Shown: positions 1-9,459 of the stretch, piece by piece
How the letters are laid out: every line of letters starts with the position of its first letter
How positions within the stretch are numbered: position 1 is the stretch's first letter
Assembly (NCBI RefSeq): GCF_020514095.1
Contig: NZ_VTKY01000006.1
Location: forward strand, 1-64,000
DNA: 64,000 bases
DNA from: Synechococcus sp. MU1643
GTDB taxonomy: Bacteria; Cyanobacteriota; Cyanobacteriia; PCC-6307; Cyanobiaceae
Reading direction: 5' to 3'
Position numbers and translations under genes: made by a program
The notes under the pieces: generated by a model
Database searches by the model: none
Told to the model about the DNA's origin: nothing
What the model saw: the letters and a program-made list of their open reading frames with translations, nothing else

Positions 1-57
1 GACCTGGCTGCTGCTGAGTCCACTCCTGTGGCTCTGCAGGCTCCCGCCATCGGTTGA
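1..57 (+). CDS. psbA: Photosystem II D1 protein, C-terminal end only
   Basis: Only the last 18 codons and the stop are inside the window. They read DLA followed by a short extension AAESTPVALQAPAIG, the C-terminus of cyanobacterial D1. In the family, Asp342 and the free carboxylate of Ala344 ligate the Mn4CaO5 cluster after CtpA removes the extension; the DLA here corresponds to residues 342-344. A strong terminator follows 38 bases later. The copy or isoform (D1:1 or D1:2) cannot be told from this fragment. Confidence 0.9.
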   Translation, partial: DLAAAESTPVALQAPAIG

Positions 58-94
58 TCTGGAATCAACAAACGATTCAGATCAACTGAATCGG

Positions 95-122
95 AAAGCC
101 CCCTCCTCGGAGGGGGCTTTTT
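95..122 (+). terminator. Rho-independent terminator of psbA
   Basis: A 12-bp perfect stem (AAAGCCCCCTCC paired with GGAGGGGGCTTT) with a minimal loop is followed by more T residues. It lies 38 bases after the psbA stop codon and points the same way. Confidence 0.9.
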
Positions 123-277
123 GTTGGGCATGCAATTTGTTGAGTCCGATCAACCGCGATCAGGTATCGCCAACACTGCCTGGAACGACTATTCCAATCA
201 CCGCCACACAGGTCCACCCAACCCCTCCGTATCGAGATCAGCATGCAAAGCTCCTCGATCAAGAAAGCCGGCACAGC

Positions 278-959
278 GTGAGCAGCCCAAAGGCGAAGCG
301 GAAACAACGCACCCCCATCCAACGCGTGGTCCGCTGGGGGCCATGGCACTACCGCTTCTGGCGTGAGGTCGCACGCTGGTGCTACGAGCAATCGCTGCAC
401 AACCCTGCTGTCGTTCCAGCGAACGTCGGCTTCCCAGCCCATCGGCAACTGTTGGAGTCGTACCAGCAGATCCGTAAGGAAACTCTGGAAGTAGCCCTCT
501 CGGGACGCTTGCCCGCCGACCACGACATCATGCAGCAACAGCTCACGCTGTATGAATTCGACCGCAAGATCTGGGGGATGCTGCCCTTACGGGGCTATGG
601 CTACAACTACCCCGCCAATCAGGCGCGGAGCCCGTCCCTGCGTAGCTTTCTCAAGCATCACCCTGACGTTGTTTCAGCTGCCGTTGTACGTAGAGGATTT
701 TGGCGACGATCGCAGTTCCTGCGAACTGACGATTGATGGCCAGAGCTATCACCTGCAGGAAGGTGAAGGATTTCTCTGGGAGGACACCTTCATGCACTCC
801 GCCATCAATCGCTCCAGCCAGCCAAGGGTGGTGTTGCTGTTCGACGTCTTTCGCAAAGACCAACCGTTTTGGCTGATGGGCATGAGCTCGATCTTTCTTT
901 GGGTGGCCCAGATCTGGCAACACGTGCAGAACATGCGCGGGCGTGCAGGGCTTCAATGA
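278..959 (+). pseudogene. Aspartyl/asparaginyl beta-hydroxylase family gene, broken by internal deletion and frameshift
   Basis: Two reading frames together resemble a 2-oxoglutarate/Fe-dependent aspartyl/asparaginyl hydroxylase. The first frame (from a GTG at 278, or an ATG at 137) gives the N-terminal part up to HHPDVVSAAVV near 688. A second frame, from about 672 to the stop at 957-959, gives QLPLYVEDFGDD, the region with the second iron-ligand His (WEDTFMHSAIN), and the tail. The family segment between them, with the first iron-ligand His (P-x-H-x-G-P type), is missing. The 16 bases at 672-687 read sensibly in both frames, which suggests deletion between short direct repeats. The stop overlaps the next start (ATGA). 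The protein is almost certainly inactive; the exact 5' end is uncertain. Confidence 0.75.
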
Positions 960-1414
960 ATCAGACGCAAACACTGATCCAGCACCTCGGCTTGATGCCC
1001 CATCCGGAGGGGGGCTGGTACCGGGAGTTACATCGCAGCCCAGACCAAGTTCAACGACAGGACGGTGCCGAGCGATCTGCCCTGACGGCCATTCTGTTTT
1101 TGCTGCCCGGCGATGCCATCAGTTGCTGGCATCGGGTGATCGGTGGAGACGAAGTCTGGACACATATTGATGGGGCAATGCTGGAGCTCTTTCAGTGCCA
1201 GGCCGACGGCACAGGGCTGCAACGTGATGCTTTGCATGCATCCAACCCCGTCAAAGTGGTTCCCGCCAACGCCTGGCAGGCGGCAAGGAGTCTGGGTGAC
1301 TACTCCCTGGTGAGCTGTTGTGTGGGGCCGGGGTTTGACTTCTGTGATTTCGAGATGGCGCGGCAGCAACCCACGACAGAACGCCCGAAATTGCCCCATC
1401 CGGAGTTGATCTGA
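956..1414 (+). CDS. Cupin_5 (DUF985) family protein
   Basis: 152 residues. The start MPHPEGGWYREL-type segment, the central RSALTAILFLLP and the SCWHRVIGGDEVW stretch are characteristic of the DUF985/cupin_5 family, single-domain beta-barrels related to yeast YML079w. The ligand and reaction are not known for the family. The ATG at 956 overlaps the stop of the broken hydroxylase gene (ATGA), which supports this start rather than the longer open frame beginning at 869. It may once have been co-translated with the hydroxylase. Confidence 0.85.
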   Translation: MNQTQTLIQHLGLMPHPEGGWYRELHRSPDQVQRQDGAERSALTAILFLLPGDAISCWHRVIGGDEVWTHIDGAMLELFQCQADGTGLQRDALHASNPVKVVPANAWQAARSLGDYSLVSCCVGPGFDFCDFEMARQQPTTERPKLPHPELI

Positions 1415-1453
1415 ACCAATGGCTTCGTAGCCTCACCACATCGATCAATGGCC

Positions 1454-2548
1454 ATGGGCAGCAGCTTCGGCGACCTCTTCCGGATCAGCACCTTCGGTGA
1501 ATCCCACGGGGGAGGGGTGGGTGTGATTGTTGAGGGCTGTCCACCACGGCTCAACCTCAGCGTCGAGTCGATTCAGGCCGAACTGGATCGACGCAAGCCA
1601 GGCCAAAGCCACATCACCACGCCGCGCAAGGAAGCGGACCAGGTGGAGATTCTCAGTGGCCTGCTGGATGGCGAAACCACACTTGGCACCCCGATCGCCA
1701 TGGTCGTTCGGAACAAGGACCAACGACCAGGGGATTACAAGGACATGGCGGTCGCTTTCCGCCCATCCCATGCCGATGCCACTTACCAGGCGAAGTATGG
1801 GATCCAGGCACGCAGCGGTGGAGGACGTGCGTCAGCGCGGGAAACCATCGGCCGTGTCGCTGCTGGTGCGATTGCCAAGCAGCTGCTGAAACAAGCAGCA
1901 GGAACTGAAATCCTGGCCTGGGTGAGGCGGATCCACACAATCGAAGCCTCAGGCATCGACCCGCAGCAGGTTCAGCTGGGCGATGTGGAGGCCAACATCG
2001 TTCGGTGTCCGGAGCAAGCGATCGCTGAGCGGATGATTGAGCGCATCGAAGCCATTGGCCGCGAGGGTGATTCCTGCGGCGGGGTGATCGAGTGCGTGGT
2101 GCGCCATCCCTCGATTGGTCTGGGCATGCCGGTGTTCGACAAACTCGAAGCCGACCTCGCCAAAGCTGTGATGTCGCTGCCGGCCACCAAGGGATTTGAA
2201 ATTGGTTCCGGTTTCGATGGAACGCTGTTAAGGGGCAGCGAACACAACGATGCCTTTATGCCGAGCGACGATGGCCGGCTGAAGACCGCCACCAACAACT
2301 CCGGTGGCATCCAGGGGGGGATCAGCAATGGTGAGCCGATTGTGATCCGGGTGGCCTTCAAGCCAACGGCCACGATCCGCAAAGAGCAGCAGACCATCGA
2401 TTCCGATGGCAAGGCCACCACACTCGCAGGGAAAGGACGGCACGACCCATGCGTTCTGCCTCGGGCCGTGCCGATGGTTGAAGCGATGGTGGCACTCGTT
2501 CTGGCTGATCACCTGCTGAGGCAGCAGGGGCAATGCAGCCTTTGGTGA
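1454..2548 (+). CDS. aroC: Chorismate synthase
   Basis: Converts 5-enolpyruvylshikimate-3-phosphate to chorismate, the last common step of aromatic amino acid, quinone and folate synthesis; the enzyme needs reduced FMN. The protein (364 residues from this ATG) starts [20 protein letters not shown], the family N-terminal signature, and has [13 protein letters not shown] near residue 120 and [13 protein letters not shown] later. An in-frame ATG two codons upstream (1448) is equally possible; neither has a clear ribosome-binding site. Full length and intact. Confidence 0.97.
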   Translation: MGSSFGDLFRISTFGESHGGGVGVIVEGCPPRLNLSVESIQAELDRRKPGQSHITTPRKEADQVEILSGLLDGETTLGTPIAMVVRNKDQRPGDYKDMAVAFRPSHADATYQAKYGIQARSGGGRASARETIGRVAAGAIAKQLLKQAAGTEILAWVRRIHTIEASGIDPQQVQLGDVEANIVRCPEQAIAERMIERIEAIGREGDSCGGVIECVVRHPSIGLGMPVFDKLEADLAKAVMSLPATKGFEIGSGFDGTLLRGSEHNDAFMPSDDGRLKTATNNSGGIQGGISNGEPIVIRVAFKPTATIRKEQQTIDSDGKATTLAGKGRHDPCVLPRAVPMVEAMVALVLADHLLRQQGQCSLW

Positions 2549-2567
2549 GCACCACCCTCAAGTCAGA

Positions 2568-3035
2568 TCAAACGGAACCCACCGCTGTGCTGGCGTTTGA
2601 GCTCATCGCCGCTGCGGCCGCTTTCGTCTTTGCCGCGCTGCGGGTCCGGGTGCGTCGAGCGGGCTTTTTGCTGGCCTGAGCCTTTGCTGAGGCTGGTTTC
2701 TTGGCAGCCATCGTTTTCTTCACCGTCCGGCGAGCACGACCGGTCGCCCCACGGCTGCGATGACTCAACACCAAGGCCCACTCCTCGTCACTGAGGGTGG
2801 ATGGTTTGCTGCCGTGGGCATAGGACAGCTTGGCCGCCTTCTCGATGTCCTTGATCAGATTGGTCCAGGACGTGGCAAAACGCTTGTCGGACTGCGATTT
2901 CGCACCGCTTTCCACCAGAGTCTCCACAACCCCTGCGGCCGAAACCTTCTTGCGCCGGCGATTGAAAATCTCTTTCTGAAGCTGAGCGATCAGGGCATCG
3001 GCCTTGTCGCTGAGCTTGATCGTGAGCTGCGACAT
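2568..3035 (-). CDS. Hypothetical protein: RHH-like N-terminus with histone H1-like basic tail
   Basis: 155 residues, not a named family that I recognise. The N-terminus (LTIKLSDKADALIAQL, then SAAGVVETLVESG) has the strand-helix-helix pattern of ribbon-helix-helix proteins. The middle is soluble and helical. From about residue 92 the chain is almost wholly Lys, Arg, Ala, Ser and Thr with KKPA and RTRTRSAAK repeats, like the tail of eukaryotic H1 or bacterial H1-like proteins. By inference it binds DNA, perhaps as a nucleoid protein. It is transcribed towards aroC. The start at 3035 is the only ATG that keeps the RHH-like strand. Confidence 0.8.
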   Translation of the reverse strand: MSQLTIKLSDKADALIAQLQKEIFNRRRKKVSAAGVVETLVESGAKSQSDKRFATSWTNLIKDIEKAAKLSYAHGSKPSTLSDEEWALVLSHRSRGATGRARRTVKKTMAAKKPASAKAQASKKPARRTRTRSAAKTKAAAAAMSSNASTAVGSV

Positions 3036-3097
3036 GACGCAGTTAGATAGCTATCTCATCTGTAGCATCTTGGACGCACGTCGACCAGTCGTTGGCA

Positions 3098-3799
3098 TCA
3101 ACACTGGCTTGTCGATTGATGCAACCAGTCGAGAAGTGCCTGGAAGGCGGGCGGCGAACCCACCACCCTGCGGCCCAAAGCCACAGCGCCATGCCCAGCC
3201 TCCAGCCATACAGGGAGATCGCCCACCTCAAGACCACCAGCTGCAATCACAAAGGGCAGGGGGCCGAGGGGTGCCTGCAAGCGGCCCCAATACCCCGGCC
3301 CGAGGTTGACGGCAGGAAACAGCTTGACAACACGACAGCCGAACCGCATGGCTTGATGGACCTCCGTGGGGCTGAAGACACCAGGCACCAGCAAGACCCC
3401 AAGCCCTCGGGCCCGCTCAACAAGCTCCGGGCACCAACAAGGCGCCATCGCATAGCTGAGATCAAGCCGCGATAGATCGCTGAGCGCCTTGGCAACCGTC
3501 ACAGAGGCCGCTCCCAGATTCAATTCAGGGCAATGGTCCTGCACCCGTTGCATAAACCCCATCCAGCCTGGCTGGTCAAGCCAGGCCACCTCGAGATGTC
3601 GCAGTCCTGCAGCATGAAGCTGCTGCACTTGCTCCAACAAGCCAGACCCCGAGCCTGAAGCCTCGAGGTCGTCTGGCTCAGGACGAATCACCAACAAAAG
3701 AGGCTGATGCTGCAGGGATGCCACGAAGAGCTCCTGCCGCACCAGCCAAGGGTTGGAAGACGAATCGAAATCAGACGTATTCGGCGACCCGGACGTCAC
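3098..3799 (-). CDS. KDPG/KHG aldolase family protein (Eda-like)
   Basis: 233 residues with the TIM-barrel pattern of 2-keto-3-deoxy-6-phosphogluconate aldolase. The Schiff-base lysine is present in VVKLFPA, the general acid/base Glu in HLEVAW, and PGVFSPTEV matches the family. Family residues that bind substrate carboxylate and phosphate look changed: the Arg after the Glu strand, the Thr of the GAGTV loop (here LGAASV), and the Thr of the PTGG loop (here IAAGGL). The GTG start at 3799 overlaps the end of ftsH by 29 bp; an in-frame GTG near 3742 is an alternative. Role in Entner-Doudoroff metabolism is possible but not shown. Confidence 0.8.
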   Translation of the reverse strand: MTSGSPNTSDFDSSSNPWLVRQELFVASLQHQPLLLVIRPEPDDLEASGSGSGLLEQVQQLHAAGLRHLEVAWLDQPGWMGFMQRVQDHCPELNLGAASVTVAKALSDLSRLDLSYAMAPCWCPELVERARGLGVLLVPGVFSPTEVHQAMRFGCRVVKLFPAVNLGPGYWGRLQAPLGPLPFVIAAGGLEVGDLPVWLEAGHGAVALGRRVVGSPPAFQALLDWLHQSTSQC

Positions 3800-5621
3800 G
3801 TTTGATCAGCAGCTCCTGAAGCTCTTCAGCATCAACAGTCTCTTGCTCAACGAGCATTTCAGCCAATTCATCCAGAACGGCTCGGTTGTCGACAAGAACC
3901 TTGGTGGCGCGCTTGTAGGCAACATCCACCAGCTCAGACACCTCTTTGTCGATCATCGCGGCGGTTTCCTCAGAAAAGTCACGCTCCGCAGCGATGTCGC
4001 GTCCAAGGAACATCCCACCTTGCGCACGCCCAAGGGCAACAGGACCCAGTTCGTCGCTCATTCCGAAGCGGGTGATCATCTGACGCGCCGTTGAAGCAAC
4101 CTGCTGAAGGTCGTTGGAGGCACCTGTGGTGACCTCGTCTTCGCCATAAACAATCTCTTCAGCCACCCGGCCGCCAAGAGCAACGGCCATCTGGTTCTGA
4201 AGGTAGGCCCGTGAATACAGGCCCGATTCCATCCGCTCTTCACTGGGGGTGAAGAAGGTCAGACCGCCAGCGTTACCGCGGGGAATGATGGAGATCTTCT
4301 GAACAGGGTCGTAATCCGGCATCAGAGCTCCCACGAGGGCATGACCAGCCTCGTGAAAAGCAACCAAGCGGGCGCGACGCTCGCTCATCACTCGGTCCTT
4401 CTTCTCAGGACCCGCCATCACCCGTTCAATGGCATCACTGATCTCGTCGTTACTCACTTCGGTGAGTTCGCGACGGGCCGCAAGGATGGCGGCTTCGTTG
4501 AGAAGGTTGGCCAAATCAGCGCCGGTGTAACCCGGTGTCCGACGGGCAACCTTGTCGAGATCGACGTCTTTAGCGAGGGTCTTGCCGCGAGCGTGAACTC
4601 CGAGGATCTGTAGGCGTCCGGAATAGTCAGGGCGATCAACGGTGACCTGACGATCAAAACGACCGGGGCGCATTAGGGCTGCGTCCAGCACGTCCGGGCG
4701 GTTGGTGGCCGCCACGATGATGATTCCAGTGTTGCCCTCGAAACCATCCATCTCCGTCAGGAGCTGGTTCAGCGTTTGCTCGCGCTCGTCGTTGCCACCG
4801 CCAAGGCCTGCACCACGCTGACGACCAACGGCGTCAATCTCATCGATGAAGACGATGCAGGGAGCATTTTTCTTGGCTTGCTCGAACAGGTCGCGAACAC
4901 GGCTGGCACCAACGCCAACAAACATCTCGACGAATTCTGAGCCAGAGATGGAGAAGAAGGGAACACCTGCTTCACCAGCCACGGCCTTAGCGAGCAGGGT
5001 CTTGCCGGTGCCGGGAGGCCCCACAAGCAGAACCCCTTTGGGGATCTTGGCGCCGACGGCCGTGAAGCGATCAGGGTTCTTTAGGAAGTCGACCACCTCG
5101 GTCAGCTCAAGCTTTGCTCCTTCAATGCCGGCCACATCGGTGAAAGTCACCTGAGTGGAAGGCTCCATCTGAACCCGTGCCTTGCTTTTGCCGAACTGCA
5201 TCGCGGGATTACCACCGCCGCCGCCTTGGGCACGCCGGAACAGGAAGAACAGTCCGCCCAACAGAAGGATCGGGAAGATCAGACTTCCAGCGGCCTGCTG
5301 CCAGCCAGGGGTCTGACGGGAGGGCTGCACAGCGATATCGACGCTGTGTTCGGTCAGCAAACCAAGCAGCTCACGATCGGGAGCAAGGTTGACCTGGGCA
5401 CGACGCCCGTCGTTTTCAACCACCTGAGCGGTGCCCTGATCAGGAGAAATCAGCACACGACTGATTTGGTCATCCTTCACCGCCTCAACGAACTCGCTGT
5501 AGCGGATGGTGTTCACCTGGGGCTGGCTACCACCGCCGCCACCAACGAACGCTGGTGCAAGCACGACGATCGCCAAAACCAAAAGGGCCCCGAGCCCGAT
5601 ATTTCGCCAACGCTTGTTCAC
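3771..5621 (-). CDS. ftsH: ATP-dependent zinc metalloprotease FtsH
   Basis: 616-residue thylakoid/plasma membrane protease. Two membrane segments (about residues 8-26 and 113-128) flank a lumenal domain. The AAA module has Walker A GPPGTGKT (201-208), Walker B IVFIDEID (256-263), and the second region of homology with MRPGRFDR near 317-324. The protease zinc motif HEAGH is at 423-427, with the third ligand Asp in TTGASND. The form resembles cyanobacterial FtsH2, which takes part in D1 turnover during photosystem II repair; paralogue assignment is inference. GTG start. Confidence 0.97.
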   Translation of the reverse strand: MNKRWRNIGLGALLVLAIVVLAPAFVGGGGGSQPQVNTIRYSEFVEAVKDDQISRVLISPDQGTAQVVENDGRRAQVNLAPDRELLGLLTEHSVDIAVQPSRQTPGWQQAAGSLIFPILLLGGLFFLFRRAQGGGGGNPAMQFGKSKARVQMEPSTQVTFTDVAGIEGAKLELTEVVDFLKNPDRFTAVGAKIPKGVLLVGPPGTGKTLLAKAVAGEAGVPFFSISGSEFVEMFVGVGASRVRDLFEQAKKNAPCIVFIDEIDAVGRQRGAGLGGGNDEREQTLNQLLTEMDGFEGNTGIIIVAATNRPDVLDAALMRPGRFDRQVTVDRPDYSGRLQILGVHARGKTLAKDVDLDKVARRTPGYTGADLANLLNEAAILAARRELTEVSNDEISDAIERVMAGPEKKDRVMSERRARLVAFHEAGHALVGALMPDYDPVQKISIIPRGNAGGLTFFTPSEERMESGLYSRAYLQNQMAVALGGRVAEEIVYGEDEVTTGASNDLQQVASTARQMITRFGMSDELGPVALGRAQGGMFLGRDIAAERDFSEETAAMIDKEVSELVDVAYKRATKVLVDNRAVLDELAEMLVEQETVDAEELQELLIKRDVRVAEYV

Positions 5622-5665
5622 AGGTCGCCTAGCAGATGAAGGAATGTTAAACCGGTTCTCTGCCT

Positions 5666-6838
5666 TCAGGAGGCGCGGAGCACCTCAACCACGCTCTTGA
5701 AGGCGAACCATTCGGGAATTTCCTCACCACCACGAAGCATCTTGCGGAACTGAGTGCCGCTGAGCTTCTTCACGTGCAGGCCGCGGGCTTCGGCATGCTC
5801 CGCCGTCACGTAGCCCTCTTCCTGGGTGTAGACAAGGTTCAAGGAAGGAACCGTTTCCATCGTGAGCTCGGGAGCGCACTCCTTAGCGAAGTTCTGCGCG
5901 TCGTAAGGGCCGTAGAAGTCGTCACCAGTCAGAGACGATTTGCAGCCGGCCATATCGCGTCCGATGATGAAGTGGGTGCATCCGTAGTTGCGGCGGATGA
6001 TCATGTGCTGGAGCGCTTCACGCGGACCAGCCATGTGCATGGCGTAGGGCAGGTAGGCCCAGCGAATGCTGTCGTTGTTCACTTCAGCCGCCAGACGCTC
6101 ATAGGTCTGGAAGCGAACAGCACCAGGAATGTCGTCCTGCTGGGTGGGACCACAGGTGGGATGAACGAGCACCACGGCGTTATCACTCACATTCTGTGCA
6201 TGCAGGGCACGGGTGAACAGTTCGTAGTGAGCACGGTGAATGGGGTTGCGGCACTGGAACGCCACCACGTCCTCGCCTTCGGGCAGGCCTGCACGCACCT
6301 CAGCCGGGGTCTTGCAAGGGAACACCCGCTCGGGCAGAGCAAGACCCTTGAGACTTCCACCCAAGTAGAAGCACTTGCGCTCCATCGTGATCATCCGAAC
6401 CGCAGGGTGCTCGATGGAGGTGGTGCCATAGCAGCCCTTGGCTTCAGCCACTTTGTTGGGTTCCCACTTGTCCTCCACCTCGAGGACCGCCAGATCCTGG
6501 CCCTTGTAAGTCAGCAGCAGCTTGTCACCCACCACCACGTCATCGCGGTCGGTGTCCATCACGATCGGCAGACCGAACAGCTGCCCCGCAGCCAGACGAT
6601 GACCACTGACCACAGCGTCGTAGTCCTCCTGGTGCATGAAGCCACGCAGAGGAGAGAAGCCACCAACGCACAGCAGCTCCACATCACAGGCGTTGCGATC
6701 GGAACACTCGATCGTTTTGGTCGCGGTGGCTTTCACAGCGGCACGATCCGCATCGGCCACCATCAGATCGACCAGCGTTCCGCCATAGGGAGCAATCACA
6801 CCGGATCGCTCGGCGGGAGCGGAAGCACTGGCGGTCAT
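5666..6838 (-). CDS. sat: Sulfate adenylyltransferase (ATP sulfurylase)
   Basis: Catalyses ATP + sulfate to adenosine 5'-phosphosulfate + PPi, the first step of assimilatory sulfate reduction. 390 residues, single-domain monofunctional form without an APS kinase domain. The nucleotide-binding motif QCRNPIHRAH lies at about 195-204 and GRDMAGCKS follows later. The ATG at 6838 (TASASAPAERSG) is chosen because the 20 residues encoded upstream do not resemble the family. It lies 44 bp upstream of ftsH on the same strand. Confidence 0.97.
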   Translation of the reverse strand: MTASASAPAERSGVIAPYGGTLVDLMVADADRAAVKATATKTIECSDRNACDVELLCVGGFSPLRGFMHQEDYDAVVSGHRLAAGQLFGLPIVMDTDRDDVVVGDKLLLTYKGQDLAVLEVEDKWEPNKVAEAKGCYGTTSIEHPAVRMITMERKCFYLGGSLKGLALPERVFPCKTPAEVRAGLPEGEDVVAFQCRNPIHRAHYELFTRALHAQNVSDNAVVLVHPTCGPTQQDDIPGAVRFQTYERLAAEVNNDSIRWAYLPYAMHMAGPREALQHMIIRRNYGCTHFIIGRDMAGCKSSLTGDDFYGPYDAQNFAKECAPELTMETVPSLNLVYTQEEGYVTAEHAEARGLHVKKLSGTQFRKMLRGGEEIPEWFAFKSVVEVLRAS

Positions 6839-6896
6839 GACTTCGGGGAAAGATCGGGAGATTCTCCCAGATCGCCGAAAGATTGCAATGGACCAC

Positions 6897-6921
6897 AAAA
6901 AAGGGGGCCTGAGCCCCCTTT
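6897..6921 (-). terminator. Rho-independent terminator of psbO
   Basis: On the minus strand, an 8-bp stem AAGGGGGC/GCCCCCTT with a four-base loop runs into a T tract. It sits 22 bases past the psbO stop and before the sat start, so it separates the two transcripts. Confidence 0.85.
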
Positions 6922-6943
6922 CAACCTGTTGTGGTGAGCCTGA

Positions 6944-7774
6944 TCAGGCCTCTTCAAGGCGGCCGTAGAGATCACCAGTGATCTTGATGTCGACCACTTC
7001 ACGACCACCCATGTCGGAGTCGGAAGGTTGGATAGCGCTGAACACACCAGCGAATTCACCGGTTTCAGGATCCACCTTGGTGATGGAGAGACTCATGGTT
7101 CCCACGCCATCGATGTAGCGCTTGTTGTTGTCCTTCTCGAGTTGCTCGTCATCACCGCCAAGTGCCACAAGGCCTTGGGCGTACTGAACACCGGTGGTCA
7201 GAGCCCGACCCTTGGGATCGATGAAGTTGCTGGTGCGGTAGCTGGGGGTGCGATAAGTGCCTTCAAAGTCGGTGCTGGTGGTCAACGCCGAGCCATCAGC
7301 AGTTGCATTAAGAGACTTGCTGGAGAAGGTGAAGGGGAACTCCTCGCCACCGGGCACCAAAACGGTGATCGGCTGGAAGTCGATGCCGCCTTTCTCTTGG
7401 AATTGCAGTCCAGATTCCGTCACCTTCAGATCCCCAAAGACTGAATCGAGGCTGGAGGTGTAACGGGTCAGGATCTTGCCCTCAACAAACTCCGCCTGCT
7501 GACGAATGTTCTTGGGCTCTTCCTTCGCATAAACCTGCACAGGGTGCATGCAGATCTCACGCAGCTCGTAGCTGCCACCGGTTGTCAAAGGAATCGAGCC
7601 ACGAGCTGAGTCCCCAATCGTGGGGCAATCGTTGGCTTTGCCGGTGTTGTGGATGTCGTCGTAGGTGACATTGGATCCACCACGCTGAACGGCTTCACTG
7701 TCGCCACTACAGGCCGTGGTGAAGAACGCGAGGCAGAGCGCCAGCACGACGGCCAGCAGAGGACGAATGCGCAT
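6944..7774 (-). CDS. psbO: Photosystem II manganese-stabilizing protein PsbO
   Basis: 276-residue extrinsic 33-kDa subunit that stabilises the oxygen-evolving cluster on the lumen side. The N-terminus has a signal sequence (RIRPLLAVVLALCLAFF) with a lipobox-like TTACSG. The mature part has LTYDDI-like VTYDDIHNTG, CPTI and REICMHP, whose two cysteines form the family disulfide, and the family GGDDEQLEKDN-type loop. The ATG at 7774 places the basic residues directly before the hydrophobic core; an ATG four codons upstream is less likely. Confidence 0.97.
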   Translation of the reverse strand: MRIRPLLAVVLALCLAFFTTACSGDSEAVQRGGSNVTYDDIHNTGKANDCPTIGDSARGSIPLTTGGSYELREICMHPVQVYAKEEPKNIRQQAEFVEGKILTRYTSSLDSVFGDLKVTESGLQFQEKGGIDFQPITVLVPGGEEFPFTFSSKSLNATADGSALTTSTDFEGTYRTPSYRTSNFIDPKGRALTTGVQYAQGLVALGGDDEQLEKDNNKRYIDGVGTMSLSITKVDPETGEFAGVFSAIQPSDSDMGGREVVDIKITGDLYGRLEEA

Positions 7775-7864
7775 GGAAGGAGCCAATCGGCTGAACGCTA
7801 ATGGTGACGGAATGCCGTCAGATTCGGATCCTACAGGGCGAAAAATGACGTCAGGGCTAGCCTT

Positions 7865-8200
7865 TTGCAGCTCTCAACAACTTTTCGAAAGCGCTTGATA
7901 CCCAACGATCCCGATTCGACCCAGGCGCGGATGGCTCCTGCACTGGCCGCCCTGGGCGAGATAGCAGAGGAGTTGAGGGGAAATCCAGAAGCACTCCTAA
8001 CCCTGCTGCGTGAGCTTGAAGCCCTGCATCGGGACGTTCAAGACGGTCCGTTCCGCCAAAGCCTTCCTGAAAACCGCCAGAAATTGTTCACACTTCTGCA
8101 GGGGATGGAGAAAAACGGCGGTTGGCCGTACATCCCCAGGCTTCAGCTGCGCACCTTCATCGACCTGCTCGGTCAGGACTCCATCGACGCCGCGGCCTGA
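7865..8200 (+). CDS. Hypothetical cyanobacterial protein
   Basis: Up to 111 residues (TTG start at 7865; ATG at 7931 would give 89). I do not recognise a named family. It is soluble and helix-rich, with APALAALGEIAEELRGNPEAL and a C-terminal WPYIPRLQLRTFIDLL segment. It is convergent with coaBC and overlaps its end by 28 bp. Codon use looks normal. The function is unknown. Confidence 0.75.
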   Translation: MQLSTTFRKRLIPNDPDSTQARMAPALAALGEIAEELRGNPEALLTLLRELEALHRDVQDGPFRQSLPENRQKLFTLLQGMEKNGGWPYIPRLQLRTFIDLLGQDSIDAAA

Positions 8201-9459
8201 TCCCGAGCCTTCACCAAAGCATCAAGCAACTGATGGGCCAGAGAGAGCTTGGCAGTCACAGGCAGCTCCCGTATCCAGCCGTCTCCCAGTAACCAGCCCC
8301 CATTGGGTTGATCCCCAAAACCCTGACCGTCACGGTCCACGGGATTCACCATCATTAGATCGCAGCCCTTCGCTAGCCGCTTGCTTTCAGCCCGCTCCAG
8401 CAAATCGGCGTCACTACCTGTGAGCGCTGAAAAGCCTAGAACCAACTGTCCAGGACGCCGTTGGCGGGTCAAGTTCGACAGCAGGTCAGGCACCTCGGCC
8501 CAACCGGAGGTCAGTGCCTGCTGAAGCTCCAGCTTGGCCAGTTTGCTTGGAGGAGCAGCATCCCGCCGCAGGTCAGCGACGGCAGCAGCCATCACGAGCA
8601 CATCCGATCGGGGCTGAGCCAACTGCAGAGCTGTACCCAGTTCAGCAGCACTCTCCACCGCAGTGCACTGCAGGCCCTCAAGCCAGGCGTCGGGGAGATC
8701 CAATGGGCCATGCACCAAATGAACGGCGGCACCCCGGAAGCGTGCCGCTTGTGCCAGAAGCACCCCCATTCGACCGCTGCTTCGGTTGCTCAGGAAACGG
8801 GCCGGATCAATGGACTCTTGGGTCGGTCCAGCCGAAACAAGAACAGACATCCCCGACCAATCAAGGGTCACATCGAGAGTGCCCAAGCCGCGGCTGAACA
8901 CGGACGCTGCCGCCAACTCAATCAACAGCGGGTCGGCCATGCGCCCATCGCCGACGCGATCGCAGGCCAACAGACCGGACGCCGGCAACAGGGGGACCAC
9001 CCCAGGGAAGGATTGGATCTGCAGCCAGTTGTGTTGCACCGCAGGGTGGCGCCACATGGCCGTGTTCATCGCCGGAGCCGCAATGACCGGAGCTTCCGTT
9101 GCCAACAGAACGCTGGCGAGCAGCCCGTCCGCTGAACCATGGCTCCAGCGGGACAGGCTGCTGGCACTGAGGGGCGCGACGATGGTCAACTGCGCCCACT
9201 CCGCCAACTCGATGTGCAGCGGCCTCGACGCAACCGGGTTCCACTGGTCTGCTTCGAGGTAACAGCGATGACGACTAAGGCTGGCAAGCGCGACGGAACT
9301 CACCAAGGCAGCACCACTTGTGGTCACAAGACAGCGCACCTCAGCGCCGGCCTTGATCAGCGCACTGACGAGCAAAGGAGTCTTAACAGCAGCAATGCTG
9401 CCGCTGACGGCCACCAGCACACGCCGCCCTCGGAGTGGCGACGCCTGCTCAGTCTTCAT
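8173..9459 (-). CDS. coaBC: Bifunctional phosphopantothenoylcysteine decarboxylase / phosphopantothenate-cysteine ligase
   Basis: Makes 4'-phosphopantetheine from phosphopantothenate and cysteine in two steps of coenzyme A synthesis. 428 residues. The CoaC flavoprotein half starts VLVAVSGSIAAVK and has the conserved APAMNTAMW and the catalytic-Cys lid region (LACDRVGDGRM). The CoaB half has VSAGPTQESIDPARFLSN and SGRMG, with PVDRDGQGFG near the end. ATG at 9459; its end overlaps the hypothetical gene at 7865-8200 and its start overlaps the end of the DUF2555 gene by 11 bp, so the two minus-strand genes are probably co-transcribed. Confidence 0.96.
   Translation of the reverse strand: MKTEQASPLRGRRVLVAVSGSIAAVKTPLLVSALIKAGAEVRCLVTTSGAALVSSVALASLSRHRCYLEADQWNPVASRPLHIELAEWAQLTIVAPLSASSLSRWSHGSADGLLASVLLATEAPVIAAPAMNTAMWRHPAVQHNWLQIQSFPGVVPLLPASGLLACDRVGDGRMADPLLIELAAASVFSRGLGTLDVTLDWSGMSVLVSAGPTQESIDPARFLSNRSSGRMGVLLAQAARFRGAAVHLVHGPLDLPDAWLEGLQCTAVESAAELGTALQLAQPRSDVLVMAAAVADLRRDAAPPSKLAKLELQQALTSGWAEVPDLLSNLTRQRRPGQLVLGFSALTGSDADLLERAESKRLAKGCDLMMVNPVDRDGQGFGDQPNGGWLLGDGWIRELPVTAKLSLAHQLLDALVKARDQAAASMES

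Noticed and set aside
5774-6937. 387-codon open frame on the plus strand opposite sat
   Set aside because: Antisense to a conserved gene, no family-like motifs; open only because of G+C-rich codon use.
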